A stretch of 64,000 bases of DNA from Thalassospira xiamenensis M-5 = DSM 17429 (GTDB taxonomy: Bacteria; Pseudomonadota; Alphaproteobacteria; Rhodospirillales; Thalassospiraceae). Positions 1 through 9,013 of this stretch are shown here, piece by piece. The notes beneath the pieces are model-generated. The model saw nothing but the letters and a program-made list of their open reading frames with translations, made no database searches and was not told the origin of the DNA. The stretch lies in assembly GCF_000300235.2 (NCBI RefSeq), contig NZ_CP004388.1, forward strand, positions 1,345,501 through 1,409,500, given 5' to 3'. Made by a program: the position numbers and the translations under genes. Each line of letters starts with the position of its first letter. Position 1 is the first letter of the stretch.

Positions 1-591
1 GCCGGGGCGGAGCATCACGACGCGGTCGGTGGTCAGGTCAATCACCGTGCTTTCAAGCCCGACCCCACATGGGCCACCATCCAGAATCATGCCAATCGCA
101 TTGCCAAGGGATGCTGCCACATGGGCGGCTGTTGTCGGGCTGATCCGCCCGGACCGGTTGGCCGAGGGGGCGGCAATCGGGCGGCCGACCGCGCGCAATA
201 ATGCGCGCGCCATTTCGTGGGCGGGCACACGCACCGCAATGCTTGGCAACCCGGCGGTGGTCAATTGCGATACATTGCTGTCGGAACGCTTTGGTAAAAC
301 AAGCGTCAGCGCACCGGGCCAGAACGCATCGGCAAGCTTATCGGCACGCGCATCGAAAACCGCATGCTGGGCCGCCGCATCCCGGTCAGGAAAATGGCTG
401 ATCAGCGGGTTGAAGCTTGGCCGTTGTTTGGCGGCAAAAATGCCCGCAACCGCATCATCATTGGTGGCATCCGCGCCCAGCCCGTAAACCGTTTCGGTCG
501 GAAACGCGACAAGCTCGCCCGCGCGCAACTTGGCCGCGGCCTGCGTCAGGGCACCTTCGGAATAGGGGCGGATCGTCAAAGCCGGGGACAT
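1..591 (-). CDS. tsaC: Threonylcarbamoyl-AMP synthase (Sua5/YrdC family), 3' end outside window
   Basis: The first 197 codons are visible and the gene runs off the left edge. The product makes threonylcarbamoyl-AMP from threonine, bicarbonate and ATP, the first step of the t6A37 modification of ANN-decoding tRNAs, in the cytoplasm. The translation shows the YrdC-fold signatures VAFPTETVYGLGADA near residue 30, AAKQRPSFNPL near 55, the SANRSG loop and LESTVIDL near the edge. The ATG at 591 is chosen because upstream ATGs at 598 and 602 are out of frame; GGAA lies about 10 nt upstream. Whether the C-terminal Sua5 domain is present cannot be seen, so this could be a short TsaC or a long Sua5. 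Confidence 0.9.
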   Translation of the reverse strand, partial: MSPALTIRPYSEGALTQAAAKLRAGELVAFPTETVYGLGADATNDDAVAGIFAAKQRPSFNPLISHFPDRDAAAQHAVFDARADKLADAFWPGALTLVLPKRSDSNVSQLTTAGLPSIAVRVPAHEMARALLRAVGRPIAAPSANRSGRISPTTAAHVAASLGNAIGMILDGGPCGVGLESTVIDLTTDRVVMLRPG

Positions 592-850
592 CAAGCATTC
601 CATAAAAAATATAGCTCTATGAAATACCTAGCGACGATAGGGCTTAATGACAAGCTGGAACCGACTTTATCGCTGTTTGCATTGATCGAATGATCATCCC
701 GGTTTAGGGTGTCGGTCGCAGGAAGAACCCGATGATTGATCCCGGTTCGCACGTGGTGCGTGTCAAAGCCTGCATCCCTGATATCCGGCCTGCTGCAAAC
801 ACCCGCTCAGGTCCTCAAAACGGTGTAATCCATCGCAAGGAGGGCCTTTC

Positions 851-2020
851 ATGCCTTTGCACATGCCATCCATTCCGCCGAAAATTGCCATTCCGCTGGC
901 CCTGATTAATCTGGCGTCCTTTGTTTCGCAGATCATCCAGATCGGCGTGATCGATACGCTTTTGCCGCTGGCACTGACCAATGCCGGATTAGGGGAACGG
1001 CATGGCGGCATGATGCTGTCGCTTTACTGGATTGCCGATCTGATCGGTGGTTTTTTTGTCGCGGCGGTTTTGCGCAAAACCCATCCCTTCGTCCCGCTTT
1101 TGATCAGTGGCCTGTCATTTTTCATCCTGATTGTCGTGGTGATGTTTGCGCCGCAATCGGCGCTTGTCCTGCCCGCAACCCTGTTTGCCGGGGTGGGGCT
1201 GATCCTGCGGTGGGTGGTGTGTGACGGGCTGATCGTGCAACTGGCCCCGCGTGATAAACTGGGCCGGGTGGTTGGCTTTCATGAAACCCTGATGGGGCTT
1301 GGCATTGTTCTGGGCCCGGTCCTGATTGGCTGGTTTGGAACGGATGCATTCGCCATGTCGGGCATTGCCCTTGTTGCGGCGATCATCCCGCTTTTCTGTG
1401 CTGTTGCCATGCCGCGCCTTGAAATGGCATCAACCCAGAAGGGCGCGGGGGCAGCATTGCGACGCTGGATTGATCATTGGGATCTGGTGCTGATTGCCTT
1501 TGTCGCGGGGTTTGTTGAAATCTGCTTTTTATCGGTCCTGCCGTTGCAATCGCAACGTGACACCGGCCTTGCCGAAGCTGGTTTGTGGCTGGCGGCGGTC
1601 TTTGTGTTTGGCGGCACGATCTGCCAGCCGCTTGTCGGTTATGTTTCGGATAGAAGCGGTCCGGTCAAACTGGCTTGGCTGTGCTTTGGTCTGCTTCTGG
1701 TTGGCGCGGTGCCCATGGCGCTTGCCGGATATGGCATCATGGCGGCGATTATCCTGTTTGCGCTGGGTGTTGCGGTGGCTGGGCTTTATACCGCTGCCGT
1801 CCTGATCGCGGCCAGTGGCCAGGGGCAGGGATATCAGATCGGCGTTCTGGTGATCGTCTCGCAAAGCTATACGCTGGGGGCCATTGTTGGCCCGTCGGCG
1901 GGGACGTCGCTTCTGGTGATGGTCGGAAGCTGGGCCTTGCCGATCCTTGTTCTACTGTCGGCAGGCATATCGGTACTTCTTTTGATGATGCGCCGGACCA
2001 CACCGGCACCGGGAACCTAA
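851..2020 (+). CDS. MFS transporter, about 12 TM segments
   Basis: A 389-residue very hydrophobic protein with the alternating helix and short-loop pattern of a 12-TM major facilitator. The loop after TM2 is of MFS A-motif position (WIADLIGGFFVAAVLRKTHPF), and GRVVGFHETLMGLGIVLGPVLIGWFG fits the motif C helix (TM5) with its glycines and proline. A strong Shine-Dalgarno AAGGAGG ends 7 nt before the ATG at 851, which decides the start over the in-frame ATG at 863. The substrate cannot be told. It stands alone, followed by a hairpin terminator, with a divergent tsaC upstream. The family assignment is firm and the function is not. Confidence 0.85.
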   Translation: MPLHMPSIPPKIAIPLALINLASFVSQIIQIGVIDTLLPLALTNAGLGERHGGMMLSLYWIADLIGGFFVAAVLRKTHPFVPLLISGLSFFILIVVVMFAPQSALVLPATLFAGVGLILRWVVCDGLIVQLAPRDKLGRVVGFHETLMGLGIVLGPVLIGWFGTDAFAMSGIALVAAIIPLFCAVAMPRLEMASTQKGAGAALRRWIDHWDLVLIAFVAGFVEICFLSVLPLQSQRDTGLAEAGLWLAAVFVFGGTICQPLVGYVSDRSGPVKLAWLCFGLLLVGAVPMALAGYGIMAAIILFALGVAVAGLYTAAVLIAASGQGQGYQIGVLVIVSQSYTLGAIVGPSAGTSLLVMVGSWALPILVLLSAGISVLLLMMRRTTPAPGT

Positions 2021-2034
2021 CCCCAAACAGCGCA

Positions 2035-2063
2035 GAGCCGCCATCAAGATGGCGGCTCCATTT
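2035..2063 (+). terminator. Intrinsic terminator after the MFS gene
   Basis: A perfect 10-bp stem (GAGCCGCCAT pairing with ATGGCGGCTC, loop CAAG) starts 14 nt past the MFS stop and is followed by a short CATTTTA tract. The U-run is weak, so termination may be partial. The following 2064-2322 stretch holds no gene that I can support. Confidence 0.65.
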
Positions 2064-2322
2064 TACGCTCTAGCCCGGTGGTCGCTCCGCGGCAGTGACC
2101 CGGACCGCGTCGCCGTGATTCCGGCGGCTATTTACGTCACCTACACTGTGTGTGGCGATGGCGCGATCATCATTCAAATTGCCAAAAATGTCAAGGTTTC
2201 TGCGGTCTGGCATGCATCGTGATATGCGCCATATGCAAGGCGGCCTGCCTTTGATGCGTCGCACAAAAGACAAGCCGCTATGATCGTTCTGTTATTCGGA
2301 TCGCCTACCGCTTCGCGATAGA

Positions 2323-3144
2323 TCAGGATTGGTAGGTCACCGGCACGGATGGGCTGCGTGCGATGAAGAACGGATTGCGGAAATCGGCCTTGCCATAGGC
2401 AAACCGAGTCCCGTCCATATTCTCGACCACGCCACCCGCCGCCGCCAGAACCGCATGACCGGCCCCGATATCCCATTCCATGGTCGGGCCAAGCCGTGGA
2501 TAAAGGTCAGCGACCCCTTCGGCCAGAAGGCAGAGCTTGAGCGAACTTCCCGCCGGGCGCAGTTCCTTGACCGCAAGGTCGCCCAGAAACGCCTTCATCG
2601 CGTCGGGATCGCCATGCGAACGTGACCCGACAACCACAACGCCGTCTTCGGGCATGTCGCGCACGGTGATGGCGCGCGTACTGTCGTTACCATCACCACT
2701 GCCTTCAATCAGCTTCGCGCCATCCGGCCCGCCGTAATAAAGCTTTTCAATTGCCGGGGCATAAACCACGCCCAGAACCGGCGTGCCCTTTGCAATCAGG
2801 GCGATATTGACGGTAAACTCGCCGTTGCGTTTGATGAATTCCTTGGTCCCGTCCAGCGGATCCACCAGCCAGAAGAAATCGGTATCCCCGTTGACATCGG
2901 GAATGTCACCCGCAGCCGCACTTTCCTCGGACACGATTTTGACATTTGGGGTCAGGGCGCGAAGACCGGGCAGGATCACCGCCTCGGCGGCGTCATCGGC
3001 CTCGGTCACGGGGGATGCGTCATCCTTGGACCGGACTTCGAAATCGGTGTCATAGATTTTCATCATGGCGGCACCGGCGCGGCGCGCAATTTCAATCAAC
3101 CCGTTTTCAAGGGCACTGGCATCGGCCGGAAGGGCAATCGTCAT
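2323..3144 (-). CDS. cysQ: 3'(2'),5'-bisphosphate nucleotidase CysQ
   Basis: A 273-residue member of the inositol-monophosphatase superfamily. It hydrolyses 3'-phosphoadenosine 5'-phosphate to AMP, clearing the by-product of sulfate assimilation, with Mg2+. The metal site is visible: SEES at 72-75, WLVDPLDGT at 92-100 with D95 and D98, and a C-terminal EWDIGAGHA motif carrying the last aspartate. The sequence KEFIKRNGEFTVNIALI after the DPLDGT motif is typical of CysQ rather than SuhB. Length matches the family. No other sulfur gene is adjacent. The ATG at 3144 gives the expected N-terminus. Confidence 0.92.
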   Translation of the reverse strand: MTIALPADASALENGLIEIARRAGAAMMKIYDTDFEVRSKDDASPVTEADDAAEAVILPGLRALTPNVKIVSEESAAAGDIPDVNGDTDFFWLVDPLDGTKEFIKRNGEFTVNIALIAKGTPVLGVVYAPAIEKLYYGGPDGAKLIEGSGDGNDSTRAITVRDMPEDGVVVVGSRSHGDPDAMKAFLGDLAVKELRPAGSSLKLCLLAEGVADLYPRLGPTMEWDIGAGHAVLAAAGGVVENMDGTRFAYGKADFRNPFFIARSPSVPVTYQS

Positions 3145-3297
3145 GGCAATCTCGTCTGGTTAATCTTTTGCGTGCAAAGGGCATAGGGAATTTTGCCCAT
3201 CACGTCCAGTAAGACCGTCCCATTATGGCGAGATCACGTTCACTTTCCTGTTCACGTTCATCATCGCAATCATCTGCCCTCAGGACGATATGCCCGG

Positions 3298-4293
3298 TCA
3301 CGCCGGTTGACCGATCCGAAACCGGTTGCGATAGCGGGCCGGGGGCACGTGGGCGATATCGCGAAACGCGATGCGAAATGTTTCCATCGACTGGAACCCG
3401 CATTGCTCGGCAATGTCACCCAGCGGCAAACTGGTTTCTTCAAGCAATTTCATCGCACGCAATACCCGTTCACGCCGCAGCCATTTAAGTGGCGCCATGC
3501 CGGTGCCTTCGCGGAAACGCCGTAAAAACGTTCTTTCGCTTAGTCCCGAAAAGTTGGCCATTTCGCCGATTTCAATCGGTTCGGCCAGTTTGCCGCGTGC
3601 CCAGTCCAGAACGGCTGCAATCGATTTGCCCGGTCGTTCCTGTACAGGTGCTTCGACATATTGCGCCTGTCCCCCATCACGATGGGGCGGCATCACCAAC
3701 CGCCGTGCGACCACATTGGCAACCTGCGCGCCATGATCGGACCGGATCACATGCAAACAGGCATCAATCCCCGCACTGCTGCCCGCCGATGTGATGATCT
3801 GGCTGTTTTCGACATATAAAACATCATCGACAATCTCGATATCGGGATACATCGCGTGCAGCCGGTCGGTATATCGCCAATGCGTCGTCGCCCGCCCGTT
3901 TGCCAGCAACCCGCTTGCCGCCAGAACAAACACGCCCGAACAGATGCTTACCAACCGGCAGCCGCGGGCATGAGCACGCCTTAACGCATCACAAAGTGCC
4001 ACATCGGGCATCACATCCGCCCCGCGCCAGCCGGGGATGATCACGGTATCGGCCTGATCAATCAATTCGATCCCGGCATCGGTCGCCACCCGAAATCCGC
4101 CCATCGCGCGGATTTCCGGGTCAATTCCCGCAATCGAACAGCGATACCACGGAAAATCAAACTCCGGCCGGGGCAGGGCAAATGCCTCTAGGGCGATGCC
4201 AAATTCAAATGTGCAAAGCCCGTCATAGGCCAGCACCACAACATGATGCAGGGCGTCGGTTGGTTTGATATCTGCGGCACGATGATCGGGCAT
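3298..4293 (-). CDS. GlxA-family transcriptional regulator (DJ-1/PfpI-like domain plus AraC HTH)
   Basis: About 331 residues from the ATG at 4293 (MPDHRAADIK). The reading frame is open to 4377, but the extra residues are unlike the family. An N-terminal class-I amidotransferase-like domain (HHVVVLAYDGLCTFEFGIA, then VIIPGWRG, then LVSICSGVFVLAASGLL with the nucleophile-elbow cysteine position) is followed by an AraC/XylS double HTH at about 230-325 (EMANFSGLSERTFLRRF and LGDIAEQCGFQSMETF). Such regulators often sense small amines or choline-derived compounds, but the ligand here is unknown. It is divergent from the rhodanese gene at 4428, its likely target. Confidence 0.85.
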   Translation of the reverse strand: MPDHRAADIKPTDALHHVVVLAYDGLCTFEFGIALEAFALPRPEFDFPWYRCSIAGIDPEIRAMGGFRVATDAGIELIDQADTVIIPGWRGADVMPDVALCDALRRAHARGCRLVSICSGVFVLAASGLLANGRATTHWRYTDRLHAMYPDIEIVDDVLYVENSQIITSAGSSAGIDACLHVIRSDHGAQVANVVARRLVMPPHRDGGQAQYVEAPVQERPGKSIAAVLDWARGKLAEPIEIGEMANFSGLSERTFLRRFREGTGMAPLKWLRRERVLRAMKLLEETSLPLGDIAEQCGFQSMETFRIAFRDIAHVPPARYRNRFRIGQPA

Positions 4294-4427
4294 GACCGGA
4301 TTTGATTCCGTTAAAATGCGGTTTGGCGAAAAATTACCGAACAATGGCATTTTGGCCACTATCGCAAAAAATGGCAATCGTTACGATCATCCCATCACCC
4401 ATGATGATTGAAAACGGAGCCACCCGA

Positions 4428-4829
4428 ATGAAAAGCCTGATCAATGAAATCAACCCCGCACCGTCGCATATTGCACGCGCCCATTTTGATGCGATGCTGC
4501 AATTTGAAACCGATTGCTGGGATACTCATGCAAGCCTGCAATCCGGGGCCGATGATTTCATTCTTGTCGATGTCCGGTCCCCCGCGCTGTATCACGGCGG
4601 CCATATCGAAGGCGCGATCAATATCCCGCACGGCAAGATGACCGAACGCCGCATGGCCGAATATCCCGCCGGTAAAACTTTTGTGGTTTATTGCGCCGGT
4701 CCGCATTGCAATGGTGCCAACAAGGCCGCCTGTCGGCTGGCCGCCCTTGGCCTGCCGGTCAAACTGATGATTGGCGGTGTGACCGGATGGATCGACGAGG
4801 GGTTCAACCTGACGGAACCTGTTGCCTGA
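4428..4829 (+). CDS. Rhodanese-like domain protein
   Basis: A 133-residue single-domain rhodanese. The motif FILVDVRSPALYHGGHIEGAINIPH (residues 44-68) is diagnostic, and the candidate catalytic cysteine is C89 in VVYCAGPHCNGANKAA. The active loop is longer and richer in small residues than the classic CxxGxRS, with a second cysteine C94, so persulfide chemistry or a substrate other than thiosulfate is possible. The ATG at 4428 is preferred over the upstream in-frame ATGs from 4302 because GGAG sits about 8 nt before it. Expression is probably controlled by the divergent GlxA-type regulator. Confidence 0.82.
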   Translation: MKSLINEINPAPSHIARAHFDAMLQFETDCWDTHASLQSGADDFILVDVRSPALYHGGHIEGAINIPHGKMTERRMAEYPAGKTFVVYCAGPHCNGANKAACRLAALGLPVKLMIGGVTGWIDEGFNLTEPVA

Positions 4830-4911
4830 TCTGACGGTAACCATCTCTAATACTGGCCGACAGGATCGCTGCCTGTCGGCCCATCCTATTCTTTGCCACC
4901 GGATCGCACCA

Positions 4912-5394
4912 ATGACGTCATCACCAGTGCCGTATGAAATCCGCACCGCCGTCCCGGATGATCTGCCCCGTCTGATTGACCTGATTGCCGATCACGCGGA
5001 TTTTGAACGCCAGAAGGTCAATCGCACCCATCTGGCCGAAAACCTGCCCCGATATCTGTTTGGCGCGGATGCCCGCCTGAGCGTGATGGTGGCGGGCAGG
5101 GGTGGGGAACTGGTCGGCTATGGTGCGGCCAGTATCGAATTTTCAACATGGAAGGCCGCCTGCTTCCTGCATCTGGATTGTCTTTACCTTGCGCCGCAAA
5201 GCCGTGGTGCCGGACTTGGCGCGCGGATGCTGGCCGCGTTTGAAAATCTGGCACGGCAGCAAAACCTTGGCTGGATGGAATGGCAAACGCCCGACTGGAA
5301 TATCGATGCTGCCCGGTTTTATGAACGCAATGGGGCACGGGCCCTGCCAAAGCTGCGCTTTGCGAAAACGCTGTCTCACATCCCTAGCCGGTGA
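4912..5394 (+). CDS. GNAT-family N-acetyltransferase
   Basis: A 160-residue acetyltransferase starting at MTSSPVPYEIRTAVPDD. The acetyl-CoA-binding motif A is visible as LDCLYLAPQSRGAGLGARML (about residues 91-110; the glycine loop is QSRGAGLGA), followed by the motif B helix with FYERNGA near the C-terminus. It resembles the diamine or GNAT acetyltransferases that start with an IRxAxxxDxPxLxxLI segment, but the substrate cannot be assigned. The reading frame is open upstream to 4822; that segment looks non-coding. Its 3' end overlaps by 11 nt the convergent DUF2750 gene. Confidence 0.82.
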   Translation: MTSSPVPYEIRTAVPDDLPRLIDLIADHADFERQKVNRTHLAENLPRYLFGADARLSVMVAGRGGELVGYGAASIEFSTWKAACFLHLDCLYLAPQSRGAGLGARMLAAFENLARQQNLGWMEWQTPDWNIDAARFYERNGARALPKLRFAKTLSHIPSR

Positions 5395-5764
5395 TCGATT
5401 TCTTTAACGCGGCCATCAAATCATCATGCAATGCCAAATGCCCCGGCAGGATCGGGCCATCATCGCCGGTCGGTGAAATACCGGGTTCAATCCTGTTCCG
5501 GGCAAGATCGGGCAACAGATTTTCGGTCAGTTCAACCAGGGTGATCGCGGTCGGGACGTAGCCGGTTTGCGCTATCTCGTTCCACGCATCCGCATGGTCA
5601 TGGCTTGCGAAAAACGGGCAATATCGGGTGCCATCATTGCCGGGGCACAACAGCCAGCCTTTGTCATAAAGCCCCCAAACCCCTTCCCACGCGATCACGC
5701 TTTCAATGAAGTAACGATAGCGTCCTTCACGGGCATTGATGTTGTCCGATCCTGCAATGCTCAT
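5384..5764 (-). CDS. DUF2750 domain protein
   Basis: A 126-residue protein starting at MSIAGSDNINAREGRYRYFIES. The frame fits the DUF2750 family: YRYFIESVIAWEGVWGLYDKGWLL, then CPFFASHDHADAWNEI, then a C-terminal L-x-DDLMAALKK helix. DUF2750 has no established biochemical role. Its ATG overlaps the TGA of the upstream Memo-AMMECR1 fusion as ATGA (5761-5764), so the two are probably translationally coupled and in one operon. That makes it a candidate accessory of the AmmeMemoRadiSam genes, though this pairing could be local. Confidence 0.72.
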   Translation of the reverse strand: MSIAGSDNINAREGRYRYFIESVIAWEGVWGLYDKGWLLCPGNDGTRYCPFFASHDHADAWNEIAQTGYVPTAITLVELTENLLPDLARNRIEPGISPTGDDGPILPGHLALHDDLMAALKKSITG

Positions 5765-7248
5765 GACATCGGGGTCGGTTGCTGCCAGAAATACTTGGGC
5801 GAGATGTCCTTGCCCGAGATGCCGCGCGTCACAAACCGTTGTGCCCGCATGCGATCCGACCAATGATCCGTCGAAAGCCCGGCCTTGCGTTTAAGCTGTG
5901 CCACGAAATCCGCCGGATCAGGCAATTGCTCCCAGACTTGAGGCAGGAACAAGCCACGATGATTGCCATCCGACAGGATAATGCCATCCTCATGGGGTGT
6001 CAGTTTGGCGATCAGATCGGCCTCGTTTTCAAACGGAAAATCACGCGGCGGGGAGAGGACCGAGATGGATAATTCCAGATCGTCATTCAATTCATCTTGG
6101 CGAAGGCCCGGAAAGCGCGGGTCGCCAAACCCGGCCTTGAAGGCATTTTCACACAAATCCGTCGCCAGATCGCGATGCGCCATCACCGATCCGATGCAGC
6201 CGCGAAGCTGGCCTGATTTCTTTAATGTCACAAAGCACGCACCCGGTTGCAGAAGTTCGGGCGAAACCGATGCCGGATCAATGCGAAGCGGCCCGCCATG
6301 CGTGATGCCGTGCCGGATTGATTGCCGTGCAAGGTCAATCATCTTCGCCCCGTGATCGGCCAGAAGCTTTTCGGTCATGCCGACAAAGCCGCCTGATGAT
6401 TTGCTCGTCTTTTCATCCTCGCGCATGTCCTTTGATCCTGCATAAACCGCCCACGCGCCATAGCCGACCACACGTGATTTATCGCCCGTCACATCGCCGG
6501 AATTACACATGCCAAGCGTCCTGATCCGCATGCCGCGCTTGCGGGCCGACATCAACATACCCGCAACCGGTAGCGCGCCGCATGCATCGCTGCTTGTGAT
6601 GCTTTCGGCGTCAAACCGCTCGATCATCACGCGCGTATTATCGTCGATGCGCTTGGCGGTGTCGTAATCATGAAAATGCGACAGGTCCGATGAAATCACG
6701 ATCAGGGTTTCCGGCCCGCCCCAAAGCGCCTCGATCACCTCATGCACCTGCCATGCGCTGCATCGGCTGACCAGCAGGGGCACAATGCCGATATCGGCAT
6801 TTTCGCCAAAAAGCCGCTGGATAAACGGCAATTCGATCTCAAGCCCGTGTTCAAGCCGGTGCGCCTCGTCCAGAACCTGCACCTGTGGCCATGCAAGGGC
6901 CGCCTGCAATCCGGCAAGGTCGCAGCGCACATCGCCAAGCGGTGTGGCAAACCCGTCCGCCCTGGCAATCGCAATCCCCTGAAACGCCATGCGATGCGCG
7001 GGGCCAATGATCACGATCCGTTTGACCGTGCCCTTTAACGCCCGAACGGTGGCAAAACCCAATCCGGCAATCGCGCCCGAAAACATCAGCCCGGCATGGG
7101 GCACAATGATCGCCTTGGGGATTGGCCTATCATTCTCCGTCTGGCTCTCGACCGCCGCATGGATCAACCCGTCAATCTCGCTGCGCAACATATCGGGTGC
7201 AGCGGGATAAAACGTTCCGGCAATGGCGGGCGGGCGGATAATCGTCAT
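5761..7248 (-). CDS. Memo-AMMECR1 fusion (AmmeMemoRadiSam proteins B and A in one chain)
   Basis: A 495-residue fusion. Residues 1-272 are the Memo domain (dioxygenase-like LigB fold): RPPAIAGTFYPAAP at 5-18, VPHAGLMFSGAIAG with H51, GPAHRMAFQG with H85, SSDLSHFHDY at 187-195, and C248 in LGMCNSGDV. H51, H85 and C248 line up with the metal-binding H49, H81 and C244 of human MEMO1. Residues about 285-490 are an AMMECR1 domain with the signature LRGCIGSV at 348-355 and the FEN.. DGIILS region. The family is defined by genome context with a radical-SAM protein, found here divergently at 7324. The reaction is unknown. It is followed by the ATGA-overlapping DUF2750 gene. Confidence 0.9.
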   Translation of the reverse strand: MTIIRPPAIAGTFYPAAPDMLRSEIDGLIHAAVESQTENDRPIPKAIIVPHAGLMFSGAIAGLGFATVRALKGTVKRIVIIGPAHRMAFQGIAIARADGFATPLGDVRCDLAGLQAALAWPQVQVLDEAHRLEHGLEIELPFIQRLFGENADIGIVPLLVSRCSAWQVHEVIEALWGGPETLIVISSDLSHFHDYDTAKRIDDNTRVMIERFDAESITSSDACGALPVAGMLMSARKRGMRIRTLGMCNSGDVTGDKSRVVGYGAWAVYAGSKDMREDEKTSKSSGGFVGMTEKLLADHGAKMIDLARQSIRHGITHGGPLRIDPASVSPELLQPGACFVTLKKSGQLRGCIGSVMAHRDLATDLCENAFKAGFGDPRFPGLRQDELNDDLELSISVLSPPRDFPFENEADLIAKLTPHEDGIILSDGNHRGLFLPQVWEQLPDPADFVAQLKRKAGLSTDHWSDRMRAQRFVTRGISGKDISPKYFWQQPTPMS

Positions 7249-7323
7249 GACGCTTCCAATGATGGGCTTCCTTTGAAAAAGATAGCGATCAGGGCTACAC
7301 TTTGAAAGGACAAGCTAACAATC

Positions 7324-8469
7324 GTGAACCCGGTCAGGGTCCAAAGCGCCATGAATGTCACGACCCCGCAAATAGGAACCGTCCCCGGACGCTACTGGCA
7401 CCATCTTGATGATGGCCGTATCCAGTGTGATGTCTGCCCGCGCTTTTGCAAGCTGAAGGACGGGCAGCGGGGCTTGTGCTTTGTCCGGGCGCGCGAGGGC
7501 GATCAGGTGGTTTTGACCACATGGGGCCGGTCATCGGGCTTTTGCATCGATCCGATCGAAAAAAAGCCTCTTAATCATTTCCTGCCCGGCACCCCGATCC
7601 TGTCATTTGGTACGGCGGGCTGCAATCTGACCTGCAAGTTCTGCCAGAATTACGAGATTTCCAAGGCGCGTGAAATGGACAGGCTGGGATCGCTTGCGAC
7701 ACCTGAAATGATCGCCAGAACCGCAAAGGAATATGGCTGCTCGGCGGTGGCATTCACCTATAACGATCCGGTGATCTTTCTGGAATATGCCGTTGATGTT
7801 GCGCAGGCCTGCCGCGAAATGGGCATTCGCACCGTCGCCGTCACGGCGGGATATATTGGCGATAAAGCCCGCGAGGAATTTTTCCGCCATATGGACGCGG
7901 CCAATGTGGACCTCAAGGGCTTTACCGAGGATTTTTATCACAAGCTTTGTTCCGCCCATCTGGCCGATTTTCTTGAAACGCTTCAATACCTTAAACATGA
8001 AACCGGGGTGTGGTTCGAACTGACCAATCTGGTGATCCCCGGCGAGAATGACAGCGACGCCGAATTTGATGAAATGACATCGTGGGTGCAGCGTGAACTC
8101 GGCCCCGATGTGCCGATGCATTTCACCGCCTTTCATCCCGACTGGAAAATGATGGATCATCCGCGCACCCCGCCCGAAACCCTGATCCGGGCGCGTGAGA
8201 TCGCGATGAAAAACGGCATTCGTTATCCTTACGTCGGCAATGTCCATGACAAGGCGGGATCAAGTACCTTTTGCCATCATTGCGGCCAAATCCTGATCGG
8301 GCGGGACTGGTATCAGTTATCGGATTGGAACCTTGATGCGTATGGGGCCTGCACTCATTGCGGCACCCATTGTGCGGGTGTGTTCCAACCGCGCCCCGGC
8401 ACATGGGGGCCAAAGCGCCAGCCGGTGCGTTTGGTCGCGCCAAGTGCGGGTTCGGCACCAGCATCCTGA
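7324..8469 (+). CDS. amrS: AmmeMemoRadiSam system radical SAM enzyme (AmrS)
   Basis: A 381-residue radical-SAM protein. The 4Fe-4S motif is GTAGCNLTCKFCQNYEIS with C100, C104 and C107 (CxxxCxxC). It is preceded by the N-terminal cysteine cluster C35, C38, C42 and C52 (RIQCDVCPRFC), and near the C-terminus there is a two-CxxC zinc-ribbon-like pair (FCHHCGQ and ACTHCG). This layout is that of the pyruvate-formate-lyase-activase-like AmrS family. The start is taken as GTG 7324; ATG 7351 is an alternative with a similar weak ribosome site. It is divergent from the Memo-AMMECR1 fusion, with a 75-nt shared promoter region. Confidence 0.9.
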   Translation: MNPVRVQSAMNVTTPQIGTVPGRYWHHLDDGRIQCDVCPRFCKLKDGQRGLCFVRAREGDQVVLTTWGRSSGFCIDPIEKKPLNHFLPGTPILSFGTAGCNLTCKFCQNYEISKAREMDRLGSLATPEMIARTAKEYGCSAVAFTYNDPVIFLEYAVDVAQACREMGIRTVAVTAGYIGDKAREEFFRHMDAANVDLKGFTEDFYHKLCSAHLADFLETLQYLKHETGVWFELTNLVIPGENDSDAEFDEMTSWVQRELGPDVPMHFTAFHPDWKMMDHPRTPPETLIRAREIAMKNGIRYPYVGNVHDKAGSSTFCHHCGQILIGRDWYQLSDWNLDAYGACTHCGTHCAGVFQPRPGTWGPKRQPVRLVAPSAGSAPAS

Positions 8470-8542
8470 TGGCGTTTTTGCTTCCATTATGGGCAAAGAA
8501 GGCTAAATTGCCGCCAGTTTAGTCTGGACGTGAAATCACCCC

Positions 8543-9007
8543 ATGAAAATCCGCAAAGCCAGCATTTCCGACGTCAGCGCCATTTTCGCCATCCGAAGCC
8601 GGGTGCGCGAAAATCATCTATCCGTCGATCAGCTTGCCGAACGCGGGATTACCAAGGCCGCCTTTGGCAAATGGATTGCCGATGGCTATGGCATGTGGGT
8701 GGCCGATCTGGATGGCGCGGCGGCGGGCTTTGCCATTGCCATCCCGCGTGAGGCAACATTATGGGCGCTGTTCGTTGATCCCGATTTCGAAGGCCGCGGG
8801 GTGGGCCGGGCCCTTTTGCGCGTGGCCGAGGAATGGTTGTTTGCCCAAGGCTGCAGCGACATTTCGCTGACCACCGATGCCGATCCCAAAATCCGCGCGC
8901 ACCGCTTTTATGAAAACAATGGCTGGCATTGCACCGGCGATGCGGACAAGGGGCAGGTTGAATACATCAAATCCAACCCGACCCTGTCGCTGTTTGATTT
9001 TGGTTAA
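8543..9007 (+). CDS. GNAT-family N-acetyltransferase
   Basis: A 154-residue acetyltransferase. Motif A reads LFVDPDFEGRGVGRALLR (about residues 74-91), with the pantetheine-binding loop EGRGVGRA, and motif B is HRFYENNGWHCTG. The start MKIRKASISDVSAIFAIR is the normal N-terminus (strand 1 and helix 1). The substrate is unknown. It may be co-transcribed with the radical-SAM gene 73 nt upstream, and converges with nnrS. The long overlapping frames on both strands are shadows. Confidence 0.82.
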   Translation: MKIRKASISDVSAIFAIRSRVRENHLSVDQLAERGITKAAFGKWIADGYGMWVADLDGAAAGFAIAIPREATLWALFVDPDFEGRGVGRALLRVAEEWLFAQGCSDISLTTDADPKIRAHRFYENNGWHCTGDADKGQVEYIKSNPTLSLFDFG

Positions 9008-9013
9008 CGCCGT

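Noticed and set aside
2064..2322. Possible small gene or RNA between the MFS terminator and cysQ
   Set aside because: A 67-residue frame exists on the minus strand, but it has no ribosome site, no motif and no typical composition.
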